The notes under the pieces were generated by a model that was not told where the DNA came from, ran no database searches, and was given only the letters and a program-made list of their open reading frames with translations. The position numbers and the translations under genes are program-made. From Parietaria judaica (taxonomy: Eukaryota > Streptophyta > Magnoliopsida > Rosales > Urticaceae), in contig OX940867.1 of the NCBI GenBank assembly GCA_954871525.1, forward strand, positions 14,361,343-14,425,342: a DNA stretch of 64,000 bases. The letters are read 5' to 3'. Below, in pieces: positions 59,807 through 64,000 of the stretch. Positions within the stretch are counted from its first letter, which is position 1; the number at the start of each line of letters is the position of its first letter.

Positions 59807-62620
59807 TGTTGGACATGTGTCCTTAAACAAGTTGTTTTTATCCATTTGTAAAAGATTATGACAAGTCGTTGAATAAAAGATGGTGCTTATTATGTTAATC
59901 TTATTATAGTTTCTAGTAGAGTAATATAGAATGTTTATTCCTTAGTTCATAAATGATGCAATTATGTTATTATTATCACAACAGAGTCAATGTGAGGAAG
60001 AATTAATAATCATAATAAATGAACTTAAAACGCCTGTGACCTGATTAATTGGGTGGGAGCCCATTAATCGTATAAGGTCAATAATGTGACTAAAGTGACA
60101 ATCCTATTCTGGATTTTGTTTGTGTCACACTCACTAGAAGTGCATTAAGTATGAAGTGATATTGAGTCTGAGTTGCTGGCTTGATTGTTCTTTGATTTAA
60201 CCGCTAAAGAGCACAATATATTACCATTGTTCCCAACACTATTATTTTGGGAGCATGATAGTCAGTAGTAAGGGTAGCTTGGTCATAGACATGGGCATCA
60301 CGCAGCTCTCTTTAGAGTCATGATGATTCCCTTGATTGTCGGTGGTGAGAAGTGAGAGGTACCCGTGCGCAACTTATGAATCGAAACCATAAGTGGGTTA
60401 CTCATGATATTACAGACTGAGTCAAGGATGAAAATGCAATAAGGGGCAAAACGGTAAAAACCGCATGCTCATGTGTCGATCATCAAGTGAAATATCAATA
60501 ACCCGAATTTGATTGCATTAATCGACACCCTGCTGTAATAAAGGGAATAATATATAATGTATCACTAAAGAGTGCAGCCTCGGGTTGATAGTGGAATTAC
60601 ACCGAGGTTTGACGAACACCCTAGTAGTTCGTTGGAGCTTAAGTGGTATGGGTCCATGGTCCCCAGGATAGCTTCGTAACGGATGATACGTACGTGATAG
60701 GAAAATTTTGAGATGTTTAATCATTTGGCAGGACTTATAAAACTGTAGTCTGTGACAGACATCAGATAGTTTTATCAGCAGCGTGGCAAAAGTACCATAT
60801 CTTGGTAACCAAAATTAACTGACAAAAGAAAGTAGAACTAGGATTTTCTGTCAACATGAAAGTTGTTGGAATTTAAATTCTATGAGACTTTGCTTTTAAG
60901 ACCGAGTAGTTTCGACGTACGGTTTGTGGTTTAGAGAATTTCTAAGTTTGTGATCGTTTCGGTAAACTATGAAATTAAATCACATGTCACGAATTTAAAT
61001 GATGGTATGGCACCATAGCATTTGAATGTGTGATATTGAGATCAGAAGATATTAATATAATTTAATTATTTGGATTTAATTATTAATATCTTATTAATAA
61101 TTAATTAATAATTAATAGATTTATATTAATAATATATATATATATATATATATTAATATGTGTAAATCGATATGTAGCCATGGAATAAGGAACTGATTCC
61201 TATTCGCATGATGAGACTTGGTCTTTTCATAATTGTGGCATAAGTACCAAATATTTTGGTATTTGAGCAAAATTATAAAATCAATTTAATCCATTGGATC
61301 GGTTAGGATTTAATATCAATCGTTGGATTAAGATAATTGATTTTGACCCTATCCATAATTCGAAATTAATAGCTTGGTGACCAAGCTTAAGGTTTTTCGA
61401 ATTTGGTTAATTAATTGTATCCGTTGGATCGGTTTAAGATTTAATCTTTACCGTCGGATTAGAAATTAATTAATTATATATATATAATATATATAATTAA
61501 TTAATTATATATATTATATATAATATAATATATATAATTAATATATAATATAATATATAATTAATTAATATATATAATTAATATATAATTATATATATAT
61601 ATATATAATTATATATATAATATATATAATTATATATATAATATATAATTTTCGAATTCAAGATATGGTTAAAATTGAATTAGGGCTTTTACCAAGTCTT
61701 TGGGCATTTGATTTTATCCTGAATTAATTTGATCCATTAGATCGGTTTAAGATTTATCTCAACCGTTGGATCTGGATAATTATAATTCAAATTTTATTAT
61801 ATATATATATTGAAATTAATAATAAGAGGATAAGATTGGTTTTTTATTTTACCAAGTCTTTCTTATTTAATTAATTCCCTGATTAATTATATCCCTTGAA
61901 TTTAGATAAGATTAAATCTAGACCATTGGATTGAAATAATTAATTATATTTAATATATGTAATTCGAAATATAGGGAGAGAATTTCATCAATTTGGTTAC
62001 AGTATTCTACACATTTTTCACACCTTTCCCCGAAGAAAAATTCGAATTCTCCCTTCTTAAGGGTCTGCGAATTTTTCCTCTGACCTCTCTCTCTCTGGTT
62101 CGGCTTAAGAGACTAATTTCTCCGGAAGCTTAAAAAGAACCTTCAGTTAAATTTTGCGACGGAATCGTGCCGGCGAAGCCCACGCTTCGATATGAGAAAT
62201 CTAGGAGAATATTCCGGAAGATCACGGGTGTTTCCCTCAGCACCGGCAGAGCCCAGCCAAGTTCAGAACACGTAGCCGGAAGCCGACAACTGAGGTACAG
62301 CCTTATGCATTGGCTTAATAAATGCGACCAATTACTGCTTTCTATTTATTTCCTATAGACTAGATTATTAATAATTATTTATGAATATTAAATTACCTAA
62401 TATTTATCAGATCTTGTAATATGGTTACTATCCGATGTTCGGACCGTTGGTCGGTTAACATGTTTTTCCGCTTAAAATAATTTTTAAATGTTACCCGGAC
62501 GGTTCGACGACATATTTTGCGATAATATTTATGGGATCCGAGACGTGATCCCTAGAAAATTGGTATCGTAGAGATCCAATTTCTAACAATTGGTATCAGA
62601 TCTAGATCCAATTTCCAACA
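59807..62620 (+). mobile_element. Family F LTR nested in another F LTR, with abnormal 3' end
   Basis: Starts TGTTGGACATGTG, ends CCAACA, flanks GAATT/GAATA (one mismatch). Near the end, TTGGTATC-like primer-site sequence plus an LTR-type terminus occurs twice (about 62557-62588 and 62589-62620). Relative to copies 1 and outer it lacks about 45 bp containing the TATA box near 62000. An AT-only tract occupies about 61463-61651. It is a solo or near-solo LTR. Confidence 0.83.
61463..61651. repeat. AT-only tract inside the nested F LTR
   Basis: Roughly 190 bp composed solely of A and T, made of ATATAT and AATTAATT palindromic blocks, expanded relative to other F copies. Confidence 0.9.
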
Positions 62621-64000
62621 GAATATAGATTTTTCGTCCACTGCAAAGTTGTTGGAAATTAAATTCTAAGAGACTTTGCTTTTGGAACCGAGTCGTTTCA
62701 ACGTACGGTTTGTGATTTAGAGAATTTCCAAGTTTACGATTGTTTTCGTAAATATGTGAAATTTAATCACATGTCACGAATTTAAATGGTGGTGTTGCAC
62801 CACGATATTTAATGTGTGATATTGAGATCAGAGGTTAATGATATAAGTTAATGATTTGGATTTAATTATTAATATTCTTATTAATAATTAATAGATTTAT
62901 GTTATTTAAATAAAATATATATTTGGTATATATATGAATGTGTAGAAATAATGCGGCCCAAGTAAATATGTGAGTTGGGCTTACACGAATTTACTTTTAT
63001 TTGGACTTTCTAAATATGCGGCATAAGTACCTATGTTTAGGTATTAATGGAAAACCTTGAAATTAATTTGGTTTATTAGATCAGTCAAGTTTAATCTTAA
63101 CCATTGGATCATGTTAATTAATTTGGAAAGCTAAATTCAAAAATGACTTGGTGACCAAGCATGGATTTCGAAATTGCTTAATTAATTATATCCATTGGAT
63201 TAGTTTGAGATTTAATCTTAACCATTGGATTGGAAATTAATTAACATGTAAATATGGAATGCAAAATTCGAATTTATTATAAAGAAGGTCGAATTTTATT
63301 GCTTGATAATCAAGTTTGGAGAGTTGACTTTATCCTAAATCAATATGGTCCATAATATTGGTTTTGGAATTAATTCCAACCATTGGATCAAGGTTATTGA
63401 TTTCGAATTTTCCATATGGGCACATTGGGAATTCGAATTCTATTATATAAGGAAGTGATTGGATAATTGATTTATTCATGGTTTCCGTATTTGGTAAAAT
63501 AACTAATTAATTAGAACCATTGGATCTTTGGTGATTCAATCTTGGCCATTGGTTTGAGTAATTAATTATATTTACCAATCATAGAATTCGAAATTCAAGG
63601 AAGGAAACTTCCCTTATTTATTTTTCCATGAGCCTATAAATACAAGGCTCATTCTACACATTTCACACACCTTCCCCAGAGCAAGAATTCGATCTCTCTC
63701 TCTCTCTAGAGTCTGCGAATTTCTTAGCCTCTGATCTCTCTTTTCTGGTTCGGCTTAGTGAGACGTTGTTCTCCGAAAGCTTTAAAAGAACCATTAGTTG
63801 AAGTTTTTGCGACGGAGTCCTGCCGGCGAAGCCCACGCTTCGGTACGAGGAGTCCAGGAGAATATCCCGGAAGATCACGGGAGTTTCCCTCAGCATATGC
63901 GAAGCCATGCCCAGTTCAGAAACGCGCAGCCGGAATCGTCATCACCTGAGGTACGCCCTTATGCATTGGGTCAATAAATGCAAACCTTTATTTAGAGTTT
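62621..64000 (+). mobile_element. Family F LTR, outer copy, 3' part (runs off window)
   Basis: Continues 58475-59806 with AATATAGATTTTTCGTCC and the conserved GTTGTTGGAAATTAAATTC. TATA box at 63635-63642. The leader block with CTGCCGGCGAAGCCCACGC matches copy 1 and continues past the window end. Confidence 0.85.

Noticed and set aside
1..64000. CRISPR arrays, operons, bacterial-type systems, tRNA or rRNA genes
   Set aside because: Nothing of the kind is seen. Regular repeats are minisatellites or LTR structures, and the TGGTATCAGAGC hits are retroelement primer sites, not tRNA genes.

Overview
This is a stretch of plant nuclear DNA, most likely from a eudicot. It is AT-rich, with long AT microsatellites, and is built mostly of LTR retrotransposons nested in one another. 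Only two host genes are convincing. One is an intact calmodulin-like calcium sensor (4314-4904, CML41-like). The other is a CYP71-type cytochrome P450 pseudogene (35573-42348) split by a Ty1/copia insertion. Plant origin rests on the P450 and CML families, the plant Ty3/gypsy and copia lineages, tRNA-iMet primer sites and the hAT and CACTA-like remnants. The exact taxon cannot be read from the sequence.

Layout. 1-1934: the 3' part of a very long LTR (family F). 2145-3442: a solo LTR (family G, target-site duplication (TSD) ACCCT). 4.2-4.9 kb: the CML gene. 5331-8411: an internally deleted copia element (family A) on the minus strand, TSD CTTAT. 8.4-10.5 kb: unassigned. 10465-11132 continued at 27168-28690: a degenerate copia fragment (family C) split by Gypsy A. 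11133-27162: Gypsy A, a Tekay/Del-like chromovirus, TSD GGAGG. It carries a 2.75 kb solo F LTR in its pol region (14584-17335, TSD GAGCA) and a full-length copia A in its 5' LTR (21423-26788, TSD CTTAC). 29-35.3 kb: two inverted copies of an 83-bp-period repeat enclose a decayed region that holds a solo LTR (family D, 30946-32392). 35.6-42.3 kb: the P450 pseudogene containing copia D (36141-41274, TSD CACGG).

42.7-47.8 kb: two related CACTA-like pieces. The first is interrupted by a solo D LTR (43429-45372, TSD CCAAG), which itself contains a solo copia LTR (44741-45290, TSD ACAGT). A hAT-type MITE lies at 46970-47670 (8-bp TSD GGCCTTTT). 47808-56775: Gypsy B, a less decayed relative of Gypsy A (TSD GGCGA). 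57.0-57.7 kb: an unrecognised minus-strand ORF with a TATA box. 58.1-58.5 kb: a GC-rich minisatellite. 58475-64000: an F LTR interrupted by a second F LTR (59807-62620).

Relative order follows from the nesting. Copia C is older than Gypsy A, which is older than copia A and the F solo LTR inside it. The P450 is older than copia D. The first CACTA-like piece is older than the D LTR, which is older than the copia solo LTR. No LTR element has an undamaged pol. Copia D and Gypsy B are closest, with three frameshifts, and with one deletion plus one frameshift. Solo LTRs are at least as numerous as elements with two LTRs. The more unusual signals are LTR ends carrying extra primer-site plus terminus sequence, hairpin arrays conserved in the two gypsy LTR families, the inverted 83-bp repeat pair, and eight isolated stops in an otherwise continuous copia frame.
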